Notes: generated by a model from the letters alone, not told the origin. Positions 24,258 to 34,060 are shown, numbered from the stretch's first letter. The stretch is DNA of 64,000 nucleotides from an uncultured Prevotellaceae bacterium (GCA_900318535.1 ONKU01000006.1:1-64000); one strand, 5' to 3'. A program made the numbers and translations.

Positions 24258-25130
24258 TTACTTGAGGTAGCGGGAGAAGAATTGCCAGATTTCCTCGCCG
24301 GTGTCGATGTCACCAGTGTGCCAACTGTGAACGCCGCCCACGACCTCGTAGAGCCACACGTCACAGCCCGTCGTGCTGCTGGTGTAGCGGTGCTTGACAA
24401 CGGGATGACCTTGGGCACCCTGCAGGCTCTCGACACGCTCGGTCTCCTCATGGGTACAGCGGTTTTTCGCTATCCAGTAACCGATAGCGACAGGCACGGG
24501 CAGATAGGCACCCCAGCCGCCCTTGTCCTCCATGTCGCCCGTCCACTCCGAAACGCGGTCCTTGGTGCCGTGGATTTCCATCAGCGGTATGGGGCGAGGC
24601 GCCTCCAACCGCTCATACATCCATGCCATCGTCAGCCCGGCAATAGGGGCAACCGCCTTGAAAACCGATTGCTTGCTGTAGGCCATCAGGTAACACATCT
24701 CGCCGCCGTTGGACATGCCGGTCAGGAAGGTGTTGTCACGGCTCAGACGATAGCGTTTTTGGACCTGACGCGCGATGCGGCACAGGGCTTTGACGTCATC
24801 CACTTTCCACCCTTTTTGGAAAGGATAACCCACGTTCCAGCTGGGTTCGTCTTGAGGATCTTTCAGCCCCTGCGGCAGGCAGACGGCAAAGCCGTGACGG
24901 TCGGCAGACGCCAGCATGGGGTTCTCTCGCCAGATGCCGGCGCCATAGCCGTGCAGGATGAACACCAACGGCGCATCGGGCTGCAACCCGTCGGGCAGAT
25001 ACATGGCAAAGTGCCGCATATAGCCATCGACCTTGACCGAGTCGTCCACAAAACGGCCCGCCTGGCACGGCAGCGCCGCTAAAACCAAACCCAATACGAT
25101 CAGGCCATATTTAAGGAATAATTTCATCAT
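24258..25130 (-). CDS. Secreted esterase (PHB depolymerase / feruloyl esterase-like, alpha/beta hydrolase)
   Basis: This 290-residue protein has a signal peptide (about 1-24) and an alpha/beta hydrolase fold of the LpqC/CE1-like type. Seen: the oxyanion-region HGYGAG (60-65), nucleophile GMSNGG (S140), Asp in GTKDRV (D191) and His in GGVHSW (H268). It should cleave esters such as feruloyl or acetyl groups on polysaccharide, or polyester; the substrate is not determined. It is not coupled to its neighbours by short gaps. Confidence 0.82.
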   Translation of the reverse strand: MMKLFLKYGLIVLGLVLAALPCQAGRFVDDSVKVDGYMRHFAMYLPDGLQPDAPLVFILHGYGAGIWRENPMLASADRHGFAVCLPQGLKDPQDEPSWNVGYPFQKGWKVDDVKALCRIARQVQKRYRLSRDNTFLTGMSNGGEMCYLMAYSKQSVFKAVAPIAGLTMAWMYERLEAPRPIPLMEIHGTKDRVSEWTGDMEDKGGWGAYLPVPVAIGYWIAKNRCTHEETERVESLQGAQGHPVVKHRYTSSTTGCDVWLYEVVGGVHSWHTGDIDTGEEIWQFFSRYLK

Positions 25131-25182
25131 CCTAACAATTTATCGTCGGCAAATATACAAAAAATGACCCACTTAGATTGAG

Positions 25183-26388
25183 TTATGCATTTTTACTCTG
25201 AGGGATGAGCAGGTTGAGGATGACACCTGCGATTGCAGCCAGGCCGATGCCGCTCAGCGAGAAGGAGCCCATTGGGATGACAGCGCCACCGATGCCCATG
25301 GTCAACGTCACGCTCACGATGATGATGTTGCGGGTCTCATCCATATTCACTTTGTTTTGGATGAGATTCTGAACACCTACCGAGGCGATGGAACCGAACA
25401 ACAGCAGCATGATGCCGCCCAACACGGCGCCGGGGATGCTCTGCAGCACGGCACTCAGCTTGCCGATAATGGAGAAGACGATGGCGGTGCCCGCAGCGAT
25501 GCGGATGACCGAGGCAGACGTGATGCGGGTAATCTGCATGGCTCCCGTCACCTCGCTGTAAGTGGTCACGGGAGGGCCACCAAACAGGGATGCCGCCAGA
25601 CAGGCAAGACCGTCGCCCAGCATGGTGCGGTGCAGGCCGGGATCCTTTACAAAGTCCTTGCCGGCAACGGCACTCACTACATAGACGTCGCCGATGTGCT
25701 CAATCACCGGAGCAACGGCTACGGGAATCATGAACAGGAACGGTTCCCAAGCGAACTGGGGCAACTTGAAATGAATGATACTGTCCGGCAAAGCGAACCA
25801 GGACGCGGCGGCCACAGCTGTCAGGTCCACCAACCCCATCAGGCACGCTGCCACATAGCCCACAATGATGCCGCACACTACGGGCACCAGCTTGATGAGC
25901 CCTCGGCCCAGCACCAGCACGATGATGGCTGTCAAGAGCGAGATGAAAGCCAGCAACCAGTGTTCCTTGGCCATATTGACTGCAGCAGGGGCCAGCGAGA
26001 GGCCGATGCAGATGATGACCGGCCCGATGACGACCGGGGGGAACAGACGATCGAGCAGGTCACGGCCCTTCCACTTGATGAGTACCGACATGACAAAATA
26101 GACCAACGCCACGCCCATGATGCCGGCTATGGCGCCGGGCATGCCCCATTGCTGGGAGGCCGAGATAATCGGTGCGATAAAGGCGAAACTAGAGCCTAAA
26201 AAAATGGGCACCTTACCTTTGGTGACCATGTGAAAAATAAAGGTGCCGATACCGGCGGTGAATAAAGCGGTGGCTGGATCCAGTCCCACAAGCAAGGGGA
26301 CCAGGACTGTCGAGCCGAAGGCGACAAACAGGAACTGGACGCCCACAATGGTCTTTCGGGCCAGAGACAGATTAGAGTTTTGCATCAA
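25183..26388 (-). CDS. uraA: Uracil-xanthine permease family transporter
   Basis: The 401-residue protein has about 12-14 membrane helices and matches the NCS2 nucleobase:cation symporters. Seen: the N-terminal FGSTVLVPLL, the GTFIFH segment, and the central PVAVAPVIEHIGDV with the conserved Glu used in uracil binding, followed by GGPPVTTYSEVTGAM. A uracil specificity is likely but could be xanthine. It stands alone on its strand between an esterase and an acetyltransferase. Confidence 0.85.
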   Translation of the reverse strand: MMQNSNLSLARKTIVGVQFLFVAFGSTVLVPLLVGLDPATALFTAGIGTFIFHMVTKGKVPIFLGSSFAFIAPIISASQQWGMPGAIAGIMGVALVYFVMSVLIKWKGRDLLDRLFPPVVIGPVIICIGLSLAPAAVNMAKEHWLLAFISLLTAIIVLVLGRGLIKLVPVVCGIIVGYVAACLMGLVDLTAVAAASWFALPDSIIHFKLPQFAWEPFLFMIPVAVAPVIEHIGDVYVVSAVAGKDFVKDPGLHRTMLGDGLACLAASLFGGPPVTTYSEVTGAMQITRITSASVIRIAAGTAIVFSIIGKLSAVLQSIPGAVLGGIMLLLFGSIASVGVQNLIQNKVNMDETRNIIIVSVTLTMGIGGAVIPMGSFSLSGIGLAAIAGVILNLLIPQSKNA

Positions 26389-26473
26389 TTAATTGATATT
26401 AAGGTTATTGGTTTTGAAAAAGCAAATGTGTACCGCACAACAGCCGGCAGGACATGAGTCATCGCGGGAGGGA

Positions 26474-27040
26474 TCATTTTATTGCCTTGATGAACCTGGC
26501 AGGGACACCGCCCACGATGGTGCGCGGGGCAACATCCTTGGTCACCACGGCACCTGCAGCAACGATAGCGCCGTCGCCGATAGTCACGCCGGGCAGCACC
26601 GTGGCGTTAGCACCGATCCACACGTTCTTGCCGATGTGAATGGGCGCGCTGGTCATCCCGGCACGCAACTCGGGGTCGACCATGTGGTTGAGGGTAGCGA
26701 GCACCACATTGTGACCGATGAGGGCACCCTCGTCGATGGTAATGCCGCCCTGGTCCTGGAACTTGCAGCCCATGTTGATGAACACACGCTCACCCACCAC
26801 AGTGTTCTTGCCGCAGTCGGTGTGGAATGGCGGGAACAGACCCACCGTTCGTGGCACCTCGCGGCCCCACAACTGCTCCAGCAGGTCGTGCAGTTCTTCT
26901 GGGGTATGATAACGGCTGTTGATTTCGGCGGTAATTTTCAAGGCCTCTTGCGACAGCTGGTGAAACAGCATGTGAACGGGTGAACCGCCGCCAATCGGCT
27001 GACCCGAGGCCATATACTCCCTGAACTCTTGTATTGTCAT
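26474..27040 (-). CDS. Sugar O-acetyltransferase (maltose/galactoside acetyltransferase type)
   Basis: The 188-residue protein is a left-handed beta-helix acetyltransferase. Seen: a helical N-terminus (about 1-60), the hexapeptide repeats ([22 protein letters not shown] and neighbours, about 125-160), the catalytic His in LNHMVDP, and the [10 protein letters not shown] and GGVPAR motifs. It transfers acetyl from acetyl-CoA to a sugar or maltose-type substrate. Start ATG 27040 is used. No close partner gene is seen. Confidence 0.88.
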   Translation of the reverse strand: MTIQEFREYMASGQPIGGGSPVHMLFHQLSQEALKITAEINSRYHTPEELHDLLEQLWGREVPRTVGLFPPFHTDCGKNTVVGERVFINMGCKFQDQGGITIDEGALIGHNVVLATLNHMVDPELRAGMTSAPIHIGKNVWIGANATVLPGVTIGDGAIVAAGAVVTKDVAPRTIVGGVPARFIKAIK

Positions 27041-27187
27041 GTCAGCGTTCTGTAGTTTTCACGACAAAGATAGTCATAAAAACCATATCGAAAAAGGCAA
27101 ATGCAAAAAGAATGACTATTTTTTTACCAGTGCCACTTTTTGGCAAAATTGTTCGCCTTGAATGCTGTTTTTTCAAATCAAATGGCC

Positions 27188-27195
27188 TAACTTTG
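27188..27195 (+). promoter_or_regulatory. -7 box of the NamZ-like gene
   Basis: TAACTTTG, 31 bases before ATG 27226. It makes the upstream frame start at 27034 unlikely. Confidence 0.5.
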
Positions 27196-27225
27196 CAAGG
27201 TGATATCAACAAATGGATTAGAACG

Positions 27226-28491
27226 ATGAAAATAACCAAAATTTCCTTACTGATGATGCTGATGTGGCTATCGCTCACGTCGATGACCACACTCAACTCA
27301 TGCGCTGCCAACAAGAGACACGTGGGCAGCACCACGACGGACCAGCCCGTCACCAGTTCGCAGGGAACCGTCTCGAGCGGTGAAGTCATACTGGGTGCCG
27401 CACGCACCGATCAATATGTCCCCCTGCTCAAGGGCAAACGCGTGGCGCTGTTAAGTAACCAGACGGGTATGGTGGGCGACAAGCACACCCTGGACCTGAT
27501 GCTGGAAAAAGGCGTGAACGTGGTGACGATTTTCTCGCCCGAGCACGGATTTCGCGGCAATGCCGATGCCGGTGAGCACGTGTCGAGCAGCATCGACGAG
27601 AAAACGGGCATTCCCATCGCGTCGCTCTACGACGGCAAGTCACCCATGCCCAGCAAGCAGGTGATGGACGGCATCGACGTCATCGTCACCGACATTCAGG
27701 ACGTGGGACTGAGGTTCTATACCTATTATGTGACGATGATCAACCTGATGGATGCCGCCGTGACCTACGGCAAGCAGTTCATGGTGCTGGATCGTCCCAA
27801 CCCCAACGGCATGTACGTCGACGGTCCCATCCTGGACATGACGCTCAAGTCAGGCGTGGGCCGCCTGCCCATCCCCACCGTTCATGGCATGACACTGGGC
27901 GAGTTGGCACAGATGGCCAACGGCGAGCGCTGGCTCAAGGACGGCAAGAAATGTGACCTCACGGTCATCCCCTGCCAGAACTATACCCACCAGACACGCT
28001 ACACATTGCCCATTGCCCCGAGTCCCAACCTGCCCAACATGCTCGCCATCTACCTGTATCCGTCGATGTGCTACTTCGAGGGCACGACCGTGAGTCTGGG
28101 CCGCGGCACCGACTGGCCATTCCAGGTCTATGGCCACCCCGACATGACCGGCTATGACTTTGAGTTCATCCCCACCAGCCGCTTTGGCGCCAAGACCCCG
28201 CCGCAGATGGACAAACTGTGCCACGGTATGGACCTGCACAACCTCGATGCCGAGGAAGTCATCGCCGAGGGCATCAACCTGAGCTACGTGATTGATGCCT
28301 ACCGCAACCTGACCGCAGGCGGCCACCAGTTCTTCCTGAAGAGCAATTTCTTTGACCTGTTAATGGGCACTACCCGCGTGCGCGAAATGATTGCCGAGGG
28401 CAAAACCGCCCAGGAGATCAAAGCCACCTGGCAGGCTGACGTGGAACTGTTCAAGGCCCAACGCAAACCCTACCTCCTCTATGACGAATAA
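27226..28491 (+). CDS. namZ: Lipoprotein exo-beta-N-acetylmuramidase NamZ-like (DUF1343, GH171)
   Basis: This 421-residue lipoprotein (lipobox LNSC, C26) belongs to DUF1343, whose characterised member NamZ releases MurNAc from peptidoglycan fragments. Seen: LLSNQTG, FSPEHGFRG, ASLYDG, DIQDVGLRFYTY, DRPNPNG, and CYFEGTTVSLGRGT. The start is taken from the lipobox and promoter. It is the first gene of a likely salvage operon with a symporter, WYL regulator and two beta-lactamase-fold hydrolases. The symporter begins 45 bp downstream after a 7-bp repeat array. MurNAc release in the periplasm is inferred from the family. Confidence 0.88.
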   Translation: MKITKISLLMMLMWLSLTSMTTLNSCAANKRHVGSTTTDQPVTSSQGTVSSGEVILGAARTDQYVPLLKGKRVALLSNQTGMVGDKHTLDLMLEKGVNVVTIFSPEHGFRGNADAGEHVSSSIDEKTGIPIASLYDGKSPMPSKQVMDGIDVIVTDIQDVGLRFYTYYVTMINLMDAAVTYGKQFMVLDRPNPNGMYVDGPILDMTLKSGVGRLPIPTVHGMTLGELAQMANGERWLKDGKKCDLTVIPCQNYTHQTRYTLPIAPSPNLPNMLAIYLYPSMCYFEGTTVSLGRGTDWPFQVYGHPDMTGYDFEFIPTSRFGAKTPPQMDKLCHGMDLHNLDAEEVIAEGINLSYVIDAYRNLTAGGHQFFLKSNFFDLLMGTTRVREMIAEGKTAQEIKATWQADVELFKAQRKPYLLYDE

Positions 28492-28496
28492 CTCCC

Positions 28497-28531
28497 TAAA
28501 CTTTAAACTCTAAACTCTAAACTTTAAACTA
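28497..28531. repeat. Five perfect 7-bp tandem units
   Basis: TAAACTT, TAAACTC, TAAACTC, TAAACTT, TAAACTA; ends 5 bases before the ATG of the symporter. Confidence 0.9.
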
Positions 28532-28536
28532 AAAAT

Positions 28537-29982
28537 ATGACTCCCTGGATTGTCCTTGCCACGATCGTTGGCTATTTTATCCTGCTGTTTATCATCTCGT
28601 GGGCCGCGTCGCGCAAGAGCGACACCGCCACTGCCCTGAGCGGCGGCCGTCAAGCCCCGTGGTTCATTGTCGCCATCGCCATGCTGGGCGCGCCCATCTC
28701 GGGCGTGACCTTCATCTCGGTACCGGGCATGGTGGTTACCAAAGGCTTCAGCTACCTGCAGATGGCGCTGGGCTTTATCGTGGGCTACTTTGTCATCGCC
28801 TACGTGCTCATCCCGCTGTTCTACAAGCGCAACCTGGTATCCATCTATGGCTATCTGGAGCAACGCTTTGGCGGCAGCACCCACAAGAGCGGCGCGTGGT
28901 TCTTCTTCATCAGCAAGATGCTGGGGGCCGCCGTGCGCTTTTATGTCGTGTGCGTGACCTTGCAGCTGCTGGTGTTCTCGCCGCTGCACATCCCCTTTGT
29001 CATCAACGTCATTGTGACTATCGCGCTGATTTTCCTGTACACGCTGCAAGGCGGTGTAAAGACAGTCATCTGGACCGACACGTTGAAGAGCTTCTGCCTC
29101 ATCCTGTCGGTGGTGCTGAGCATCTATTTTGTCGCCAAGGGCCTGGGTTATGACTTGGGCGGCCTGTGCAAGGCCGTGGCAGGCGACGACACGTCACGCG
29201 TCTTCTTCTTTGACAATCCCAAGGAGGGCACCTACTTCTGGAAACAGTTCATCGCCGGCATCTTCATGGTCATCGCCACCACAGGCCTTGATCAGGACCT
29301 GATGCAGCGCAGCCTGGCCTGCAAGAACGCCAACGAGTCGGCCAAAAACCTCATCGTGAGCGTCTTCCTGCAGGTCATCGTCATTGCCCTGTTCCTGATT
29401 TTGGGTACTTTGCTTGCCATGCACGTGAAGGCTAACGGTATCGCCATGCCCGAGAAGACCGACGAGCTGTTTGGCACGGTAGCTTTCAGCGAGGGCATGC
29501 CCGTGCTGCTGGGCGTGGTGTTCATCATCGGCCTGATTGCCGCCGCCTATTCGGCTGCCGGATCGGCACTGACGTCGCTCACCACCTCATTCACCGTCGA
29601 TATCCTTGGGGCAGACAAAAAGCAGGACGACAAGGCACTGGGACGCACCCGCCGCATGGTACACATCGCCATGGCAGCCGGCATGGGCCTGGTGATTCTC
29701 ATCTTCTACGCCATCAGCAACAGTGACGCCATCAGTGCTGTCTATACGCTGGCCAGCTACACCTACGGCCCCATCCTGGGCCTGTTTGCCTTTGGCATGA
29801 TGTGCAAGAGCCCCGTGCGTGACCGCCTGGTTCCTGTGGTGTGTATCGCGGCTCCCGTCATCAGCTTCTTTATCCAGATGTGGCTCAAGAACCAGTTTGA
29901 CTACACCCTGGGCTTCGAGTTGCTGCTGCTGAATGCCGCCCTGACCATGATTGGCCTGGCATTGCTCATCAAGAAGAATTGA
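28537..29982 (+). CDS. Sodium:solute symporter (SSS family), candidate MurNAc/sugar importer
   Basis: The 481-residue protein has about 13 membrane helices. Landmarks of the SSS family: SGRKSDT-like motif followed by GGRQAPW near residue 45, GAPISGVTFISVPG, and the LTSLTTSFTVDILG segment. Because it follows NamZ, and Tannerella is known to import MurNAc by an SSS-type carrier (MurT), MurNAc or a muropeptide-derived sugar is a good candidate; this is inference, and no MurK or MurQ gene is in the window. A 7-bp repeat array lies on either side. Confidence 0.83.
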   Translation: MTPWIVLATIVGYFILLFIISWAASRKSDTATALSGGRQAPWFIVAIAMLGAPISGVTFISVPGMVVTKGFSYLQMALGFIVGYFVIAYVLIPLFYKRNLVSIYGYLEQRFGGSTHKSGAWFFFISKMLGAAVRFYVVCVTLQLLVFSPLHIPFVINVIVTIALIFLYTLQGGVKTVIWTDTLKSFCLILSVVLSIYFVAKGLGYDLGGLCKAVAGDDTSRVFFFDNPKEGTYFWKQFIAGIFMVIATTGLDQDLMQRSLACKNANESAKNLIVSVFLQVIVIALFLILGTLLAMHVKANGIAMPEKTDELFGTVAFSEGMPVLLGVVFIIGLIAAAYSAAGSALTSLTTSFTVDILGADKKQDDKALGRTRRMVHIAMAAGMGLVILIFYAISNSDAISAVYTLASYTYGPILGLFAFGMMCKSPVRDRLVPVVCIAAPVISFFIQMWLKNQFDYTLGFELLLLNAALTMIGLALLIKKN

Positions 29983-30014
29983 TAGGCGTTAGACTCTAGG
30001 CTTTAGGATGGCAA

Positions 30015-30056
30015 CTAACTACTAGGGACTAGGGACTAGAAACTAAAAACTAAAAA
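30015..30056. repeat. Six 7-bp tandem units reaching the start codon
   Basis: CTAACTA, CTAGGGA, CTAGGGA, CTAGAAA, CTAAAAA, CTAAAAA; the last unit overlaps the A of the ATG of the WYL gene. A second, weaker heptamer run (TTAGACT, CTAGGCT) begins near 29989. Confidence 0.9.
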
Positions 30057-30952
30057 TGGCCCGCAACCTGATTAACCGCTACGTGTGGCTGGTGGACACC
30101 ATCAGCCGCTACGGGCGCATCACGCTCAAGGACCTGAATGCGGCCTGGCTGCGCAGCGAAATCAGCGAAGGCAAACCGCTGGCACGCCGCACGTTTTTCC
30201 ACTACCGCGACGGTGTGGAGGAGATGTTCGACATCAACATCAAGTGCGACAAGGCCACGTTTGAGTACTACATCGATGACAAGGACGAAGAAGACAACGC
30301 CCGGCTGAGGTCGTGGCTGGTGGACTCGGTGTCGATGAGTGGCACACTGAGCAACGCCCGCGACATCAGCAGCCGCATCATGCTCGAGAACGTGCCCTCG
30401 GCGCGTGAGCACCTGCCCGTGGTCATCGACGCATTGAAGCAGAACCGCCGCATCCGCTTCTCCTACAAAAGCTACACGCGCGCCCTGCCCACCGACGGCA
30501 TCGTGCTGGAGCCTTACTTTGTCAAGATCTTCAAACAACTGTGGTACGTCATCGGCCTTAACGTCAAGGACGGCCAAATCAAGACCTACTCGCTGGACCG
30601 CATGAGCAATCTGAACCTGCTGCAGGACTTATTTGACATGCCCGAGAACGTGAATCCGTCAGAGTTCTTCAAGGACTGCTTCGGCATCATCACCAACCAG
30701 AACAGCGCCAAGCGCATCGTCCTGCGCGTGGAGCCCACCCAGGCCAAATACTTCCGTGCCCTACCGCTGCACAGCTCCCAACAGGAAGAGGTGCACGACA
30801 ACTACTCCATCTTCACCTACAAGATGCGCATCACCTATGACCTGAAAGAGGAACTCATGTCCCACGGCGCCAGCATCGAGGTGATGGAACCCCAAGAACT
30901 GAAAACCCTCATCCTCACCGAACTCCAACAAGCCCTCAACAACTACAAATAG
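30056..30952 (+). CDS. WYL-domain transcriptional regulator
   Basis: The 298-residue protein has an N-terminal DNA-binding part (about 1-70, with a helix-turn-helix-like LKDLNAAWLRSE) and a WYL domain (about 130-205), with LWYVIGLN and KTYSLDRMSNL. WYL domains sense small ligands or nucleotides. Its ATG is abutted by the 7-bp array. It is the third gene of the salvage-like operon, and a likely local regulator of it, though no operator is identified. Confidence 0.8.
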   Translation: MARNLINRYVWLVDTISRYGRITLKDLNAAWLRSEISEGKPLARRTFFHYRDGVEEMFDINIKCDKATFEYYIDDKDEEDNARLRSWLVDSVSMSGTLSNARDISSRIMLENVPSAREHLPVVIDALKQNRRIRFSYKSYTRALPTDGIVLEPYFVKIFKQLWYVIGLNVKDGQIKTYSLDRMSNLNLLQDLFDMPENVNPSEFFKDCFGIITNQNSAKRIVLRVEPTQAKYFRALPLHSSQQEEVHDNYSIFTYKMRITYDLKEELMSHGASIEVMEPQELKTLILTELQQALNNYK

Positions 30953-30958
30953 CAATCT

Positions 30959-32464
30959 ATGAAACGTCAATTATTAGTATTACTGGCATTGTTGCCGCTG
31001 CTGCTGGCGGCACAGGTAGGCGATCTGCCCCGAAGCACGCCTGCAGCCGAGGGTATCAGCACCCAGGCGGTCATCAACATGATGGACTCGCTGATGGGCC
31101 TGCCCGAGTGTGACATCCACCATGTGATGGTCGTGCGCCACGGCAAAGTGGTTGCCGAGTTGCACCCTGCGCCTTTCCGCGCTGAGGACAGCCATACGCT
31201 CTACTCGGCGAGCAAGACGTTCACCTCGCTGGCGGTGGGCTGTGCCATCGACGATAACCTGCTGCGCCTCGATGACAGGGTGATGACTTTCTTCCCCGAT
31301 AAGCGCACGGGCCGTGTGAGCGACAACATGGCGGCCATGACTGTGCGTGACCTGCTGATGATGGCCTCGGGTGTGAAACCCGACTGGACCATGCGCAACA
31401 ACAGCACCGATTGGGTAAAGGACTGGTTGGCAAAGCCGGTTGACGACAAGCCAGGCAGCCTGTTCCAGTATGACTCGATGTGCACCTTCATGCTCAGTGC
31501 CATCGTGCAGCGCGTGACGGGCCAAACGATGCTGGAATACCTGCAAAAGAAATTATTCGACCCCATGCACATCACCGTGGCCGATTGGGAGACGAGTCCC
31601 GACGGCATCAACACCGGCGGCTGGGGACTGCGCGTCCAGGCCGAGACGATGGCCAAGTTGGGGCAGCTGTTGCTCAACAAGGGCAACTGGAACGGACAGC
31701 AACTGGTGAGTGCCGACTATGTGACCGCCGCCTGCTCACGCCTCATCGACGGCGGCGCCAAAGAAACCGTGCCACCCACCGACGGCAATCAGGGTTACGG
31801 CTACCAGGTGTGGCAGAGCAAATGGCCTGGCTCATTCCGCGCCGATGGTGCCATGGGACAATATACCGTTGTGGTGCCCCAAGAGGACCTCGTGGTAGTC
31901 ATCCTGGGCATGAAACTTTACGGTCACGAGGAGCTGGCATGCATCTGGAATCAGATGATGCCTGGATTGAACGCGAAGCCACTCCAACCCGAAAACAAAC
32001 TGCAAAAAAAACTTGAAAAACTTTGCGCTAATGCTGGCCTACAGTTGCCAAAGGGTAAAAAAGGCAAGAAGCAAAGCATACTATTGCATCTGAACTCCAA
32101 CAAATTCGGCATCAGGCAGATAGGCCTATTTGGGGGCAATGGTCTCAATACGATGGAATTAGAATATGAAGCTCAGGACAGCGAGGAATATGCTTTAGGC
32201 TACAACTCATGGCGCTATAGCACGCTGGCAGGTTTGCCCTATTACTCTATCAACGCCATCAACCGTATGCAGGGCTTCGCTCACGGCTTCACTGCCGCAG
32301 GAGCCTATGCATGGACCTCTGCCACGACGCTGGAAGTCAAGGTGCACTTTGTTGACTGGATCAGCGGCATGAATTACATCTTTGATTTTGACAAGAACGA
32401 GGTAAGCATCTGCGACACTTATCCCAATTCCAAACCTGTCACCATCCCCTTCACGAGGCAATGA
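30959..32464 (+). CDS. Secreted serine hydrolase, beta-lactamase/penicillin-binding-protein fold (first of two)
   Basis: The 501-residue protein has a signal peptide (about 1-18), then the class-C beta-lactamase-like fold. Seen: active-site SASK (S83, K86), YDSMC (in place of YxN), and the HG-type region near GAMGQY. It begins 6 bp after the WYL gene and its stop overlaps the next ATG. The family includes D-Ala-D-Ala peptidases, esterases and beta-lactamases; a role in peptidoglycan fragment processing fits the operon. It is a paralogue of the next gene. Confidence 0.8.
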   Translation: MKRQLLVLLALLPLLLAAQVGDLPRSTPAAEGISTQAVINMMDSLMGLPECDIHHVMVVRHGKVVAELHPAPFRAEDSHTLYSASKTFTSLAVGCAIDDNLLRLDDRVMTFFPDKRTGRVSDNMAAMTVRDLLMMASGVKPDWTMRNNSTDWVKDWLAKPVDDKPGSLFQYDSMCTFMLSAIVQRVTGQTMLEYLQKKLFDPMHITVADWETSPDGINTGGWGLRVQAETMAKLGQLLLNKGNWNGQQLVSADYVTAACSRLIDGGAKETVPPTDGNQGYGYQVWQSKWPGSFRADGAMGQYTVVVPQEDLVVVILGMKLYGHEELACIWNQMMPGLNAKPLQPENKLQKKLEKLCANAGLQLPKGKKGKKQSILLHLNSNKFGIRQIGLFGGNGLNTMELEYEAQDSEEYALGYNSWRYSTLAGLPYYSINAINRMQGFAHGFTAAGAYAWTSATTLEVKVHFVDWISGMNYIFDFDKNEVSICDTYPNSKPVTIPFTRQ

Positions 32465-34059
32465 TTAAACGTCTTAGCGCCATATTGCTGTTTTTCACAC
32501 TCACCTTCACGGTACGGGGCCAGGTGGGGGAATTGCCTCGCTCCACGCCCGAGGAGCAGGGTGTGTCCAGTGGATTGCTCAACAGTTTTTACCTTCAGTT
32601 GACCAGCATGCCCGATGTGGATGTGCATCACATGATGGTGTTGCGCCACGGCAAGGTCATCGGCGAACTGCATGCCTCGCCCTATCAGGCTACCGACGTG
32701 CACACGCTCTACAGCGCCAGCAAGACGGTAACTGGCATGGCGGTCGGATTGGCCGTTGAGGATGGCTTACTCAAAGTCGATGACAAGGTGTCAAAATACC
32801 TGCGCGACAAGATGCCTGCCACACTGTCGCCCGCGCTGGACAGCCTCACCGTACGGAACGTGCTCATGATGGCGGCAGGCCGCAAAGAGGACCTGAGCAT
32901 CTTTGAGGGCGACCAGGACTGGCTGAGTACCTGGTTTGCCAGCGATTTCCACGGCGTGGGCAAGCAGTTCAACTACGACTCGATGTGTACCCATGTGCTG
33001 GCGATGATCGTCACGCGGCTCACGGGCAAACCGTTGCTCGAGTATGTGCGGGAACGCATCTTTACCCCGCTGCACATCACCCAATGCGACTGGGAACTCG
33101 CGCCCGACAGCGTCGAGATAGGCGCCTGGGGCTTGCGCCTGCATGCCGAGAGTCAGGCCAAGCTGGGTCAGCTCATGCTGCAAGAGGGCCAGTGGAACGG
33201 CCGGCAACTGATCAGTGCCCAGTGGATTCACGACATGACACAGCGCCTGATCAGCACCCAAGAAGAGCATCACATCAAACTGTCATGGACCGAGAGGCTG
33301 ATGAATGCCCTGCGCAGCATGTGGCACACCATCCGCTCATGGTTCACGGGCTACAACGTCGATGATTACTACTTGGGCTACGGCTATCAGACCAAGGCCA
33401 TCCAGCACCCGCGGGCCGAGTGCTACTTTGCTGCCGGCTATGGCGGCCAACTCATCTATGTGGTGCCCAAGCTGGACCTGGTAGTGGTCATCAACGGCCG
33501 CGCCGGCAACTATGGCGACGAGCTGAATGCCCTATACTACCACCTCGTGGAACCGCTGCTTGACGAGGAATCATTACCCAAAGCCGCCACCGTGCATTTG
33601 ACCATCGACATGCCGCTGGGCGAGGCCACCCATCCGTTGGAAGACAAACTGATGGGCAAGGCCATCGTTTTCAGTGACAACCTGCTGGGGCTGCAATCCA
33701 TGACCGTAGAGCGCAGCGGCAACGACCGCCTGTTTACAATGACCGACCGCCGTGGCATCCACCATGCCCTGGCCGCATGTGGCGAGTGGCGCATGACCAC
33801 CAGCGACGACCATCCCATCTACATTGTCGAGTGCCGCGAGCAACTGGTGGGCACTCCCAGGCCGTTTACCAGTGCGGCCGCCTATGCCTGGCAGGGCGAC
33901 ACCCTGGCCATGCGCGTGGATTGGATTGACGGAGGCGACAACCGCCGTCTGAGAATCATTCCAAACGGCAATCAAGTGACCGTCATCGCCTGTGACAACT
34001 TCGACCCCCTGCTCACCGACACCATCGTTGGGGAATTAGGAGTGAGGAGTGAGAAGTGA
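32461..34059 (+). CDS. Secreted serine hydrolase, beta-lactamase fold (second of two)
   Basis: The 532-residue paralogue of the preceding gene shares the same start of the mature protein (GxLPRSTPxxxGxS), HHMMVLRHGKV and SASK (S85, K88), and YDSMC. The two are about a third to half identical by eye, suggesting a tandem duplication with later divergence. It is translationally coupled by an ATGA overlap. The stop and last codons lie within a 7-bp repeat run. A signal peptide (about 1-20) places it outside the cytoplasm. Specific reaction unknown. Confidence 0.8.
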   Translation: MIKRLSAILLFFTLTFTVRGQVGELPRSTPEEQGVSSGLLNSFYLQLTSMPDVDVHHMMVLRHGKVIGELHASPYQATDVHTLYSASKTVTGMAVGLAVEDGLLKVDDKVSKYLRDKMPATLSPALDSLTVRNVLMMAAGRKEDLSIFEGDQDWLSTWFASDFHGVGKQFNYDSMCTHVLAMIVTRLTGKPLLEYVRERIFTPLHITQCDWELAPDSVEIGAWGLRLHAESQAKLGQLMLQEGQWNGRQLISAQWIHDMTQRLISTQEEHHIKLSWTERLMNALRSMWHTIRSWFTGYNVDDYYLGYGYQTKAIQHPRAECYFAAGYGGQLIYVVPKLDLVVVINGRAGNYGDELNALYYHLVEPLLDEESLPKAATVHLTIDMPLGEATHPLEDKLMGKAIVFSDNLLGLQSMTVERSGNDRLFTMTDRRGIHHALAACGEWRMTTSDDHPIYIVECREQLVGTPRPFTSAAAYAWQGDTLAMRVDWIDGGDNRRLRIIPNGNQVTVIACDNFDPLLTDTIVGELGVRSEK

Positions 34060-34060
34060 G
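34033..34060. repeat. 7-bp repeat run forming the C-terminus and stop
   Basis: GAATTAG, GAGTGAG, GAGTGAG, AAGTGAG; three units lie inside the coding end of the hydrolase gene (34057-34059 is the stop). Confidence 0.7.
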
